Shown piece after piece: positions 12,304 through 13,100 of a stretch of 13,100 nucleotides of DNA (the first letter of the stretch is position 1; each line of letters opens with the position of its first letter). The stretch is taken from NCBI GenBank assembly GCA_947645535.1, contig CANSDD010000044.1, positions 1 through 13,100 of the forward strand, written 5' to 3'. The position numbers and the translations under genes are program-made. The notes beneath the pieces were generated by a model that searched no databases, was not told where the DNA came from, and was given only the letters and a program-made list of their open reading frames with translations. The DNA comes from an uncultured Mycoplasmatota bacterium. Lineage in GTDB: Bacteria; Bacillota_I; Bacilli_A; RF39; UBA660.

Positions 12304-13100
12304 ATGGGAAAAAAGTTTAAAGCAAAAAAAAGAAGAAAATGGAAAACTGTATTTTTTTGGTATTTATTTTTGATTTTGATTATGGTAATTGGTATGTTTA
12401 TGATTCTTAAAAATTTTAAATTAGCTACTACTAATGAAGAATTTATTGCTCATTTATTAGAAGATTCTAATTATCATTTAAAATACAATAATATTGCATC
12501 TACTATTGTAACTAATATTAGTAGTTTTTTATCAAATTTTAAGATAAAGGAACCTGTAACAATTTTAGAACATTCTTTAGGATATAAATTTTCTTCTAAA
12601 AAAGTTGAAAATAATCAAGAAAGTAAAAATAACGATATTGTTATGATACTTCATAAAAATGATGTAGAAAATTTAATTTTACCAGAATCACCTAGAGTTT
12701 ATATTTATAGTAGTCATTTTAATGAAGGATATGCTTCATCTAATTTAGAAAATTATAATATCACCCCAAATGTTGTTATGGCAGGTAGATTATTAAAAGA
12801 AAAATTAAATAAATTAAATGTACCTACAATTGTAGAAGAAGGAGATATTGGAGGATTTATGGCAGTAAATAATTGGAATTTTAATCGTAGTTATGAGGCA
12901 AGTAGATATTTTGTCGAAGATGCTCTTAAAAATAATTCTACATTAGAACTTTTAATTGATTTACATAGAGATGCAATCCCCAAAAGTACATCAACTGTAG
13001 ATATAGATGGCACAAGTTATGCGAAAATATTATTTGTATGTGGAAAAGAAAATCCTAATTATGAACAAAATATGGCTTTAATGAATAAAATCAATGATAA
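12304..13100 (+). CDS. spoIIP: Stage II sporulation protein P (partial, 3' end outside window)
   Basis: SpoIIP is a membrane-anchored peptidoglycan amidase/endopeptidase that works with SpoIID and SpoIIM to thin the septal wall and drive engulfment of the forespore. The 265 residues present have a basic N-terminus (KAKKRRKWK), a membrane anchor at about 15-35, a variable linker, and the start of the amidase domain. Key family features are VYIYSSHFNEGY at 132-143 (His138 and Glu141 as likely zinc ligands), a NVVMAGRLLKEKLNKL segment, SYEASRYFVEDAL, LLIDLHRDAIPKST around 217-228 (DLHRD at 219-223), and SYAKILFVCGKENPNYEQN. ATG 12304 follows a strong GGAAGGTGA. B. subtilis SpoIIP has about 401 residues, so a third is missing. 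The gene has its own promoter region; the usual neighbour gpr is not upstream. Confidence 0.92.
   Translation, partial: MGKKFKAKKRRKWKTVFFWYLFLILIMVIGMFMILKNFKLATTNEEFIAHLLEDSNYHLKYNNIASTIVTNISSFLSNFKIKEPVTILEHSLGYKFSSKKVENNQESKNNDIVMILHKNDVENLILPESPRVYIYSSHFNEGYASSNLENYNITPNVVMAGRLLKEKLNKLNVPTIVEEGDIGGFMAVNNWNFNRSYEASRYFVEDALKNNSTLELLIDLHRDAIPKSTSTVDIDGTSYAKILFVCGKENPNYEQNMALMNKIND

Overview
The window looks like chromosomal DNA of a very AT-rich, spore-forming Bacillota (Firmicutes). AT richness, strong Shine-Dalgarno sequences and TTGACA/TATAAT-type promoters point to a low-GC Gram-positive. CotE (spore coat) and SpoIIP (engulfment) homologues imply endospore formation. The base composition and broken-up housekeeping operons would fit a reduced-genome gut lineage of Bacilli/Erysipelotrichia/RF39 type; that placement is inference. 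All genes lie on the + strand. None of the twelve complete genes ends in TGA, and Trp is always TGG.

Layout. 1-935: an inverted repeat, an operator-like element and an unrecognised coiled-coil gene with its own promoter and terminator. 957-1553: cotE, with a possible mother-cell -10 element. 1538-2142: rpsP-khpA, whose promoter is embedded in the cotE terminator. 2187-2640: a decayed DinJ/RelB-YafQ toxin-antitoxin remnant in a 600-base gap. 2683-5324: uppS-cdsA-rseP (undecaprenyl diphosphate synthesis, CDP-diacylglycerol synthesis, site-2 protease), without the dxr gene often found between cdsA and rseP. 5332-7645: a NatAB/YhaQP-like ABC exporter pair preceded by a hairpin and a possible six-codon leader peptide. 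7732-9697: a membrane-anchored protein with two tandem glucosaminidase-like domains, the second lacking the presumed catalytic Glu. 9700-12235: a two-gene operon of a 45-aa protein and a 772-aa soluble, helix-rich protein, neither recognised. 12250-13100: spoIIP, cut by the window edge.

How the genes relate. Several concern the cell envelope: lipid carrier (UppS), phospholipid precursor (CdsA), membrane proteolysis (RseP), a wall-hydrolase-like protein, and SpoIIP, which degrades peptidoglycan during engulfment. rpsP and khpA belong to the translation/RNA-binding group. Each transcription unit is compact, typically a U-tailed hairpin followed within tens of bases by the next promoter.

The most unusual items are the pseudo-duplicated glucosaminidase protein with a 105-bp near-identical block in both copies, the uncharacterised small-ORF/772-aa operon upstream of spoIIP, and the yafQ remnant whose frame break falls exactly on an A AAA AAC heptamer. 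No convincing new defence or mobile system was seen. No tRNA, rRNA, CRISPR array or transposase was found.
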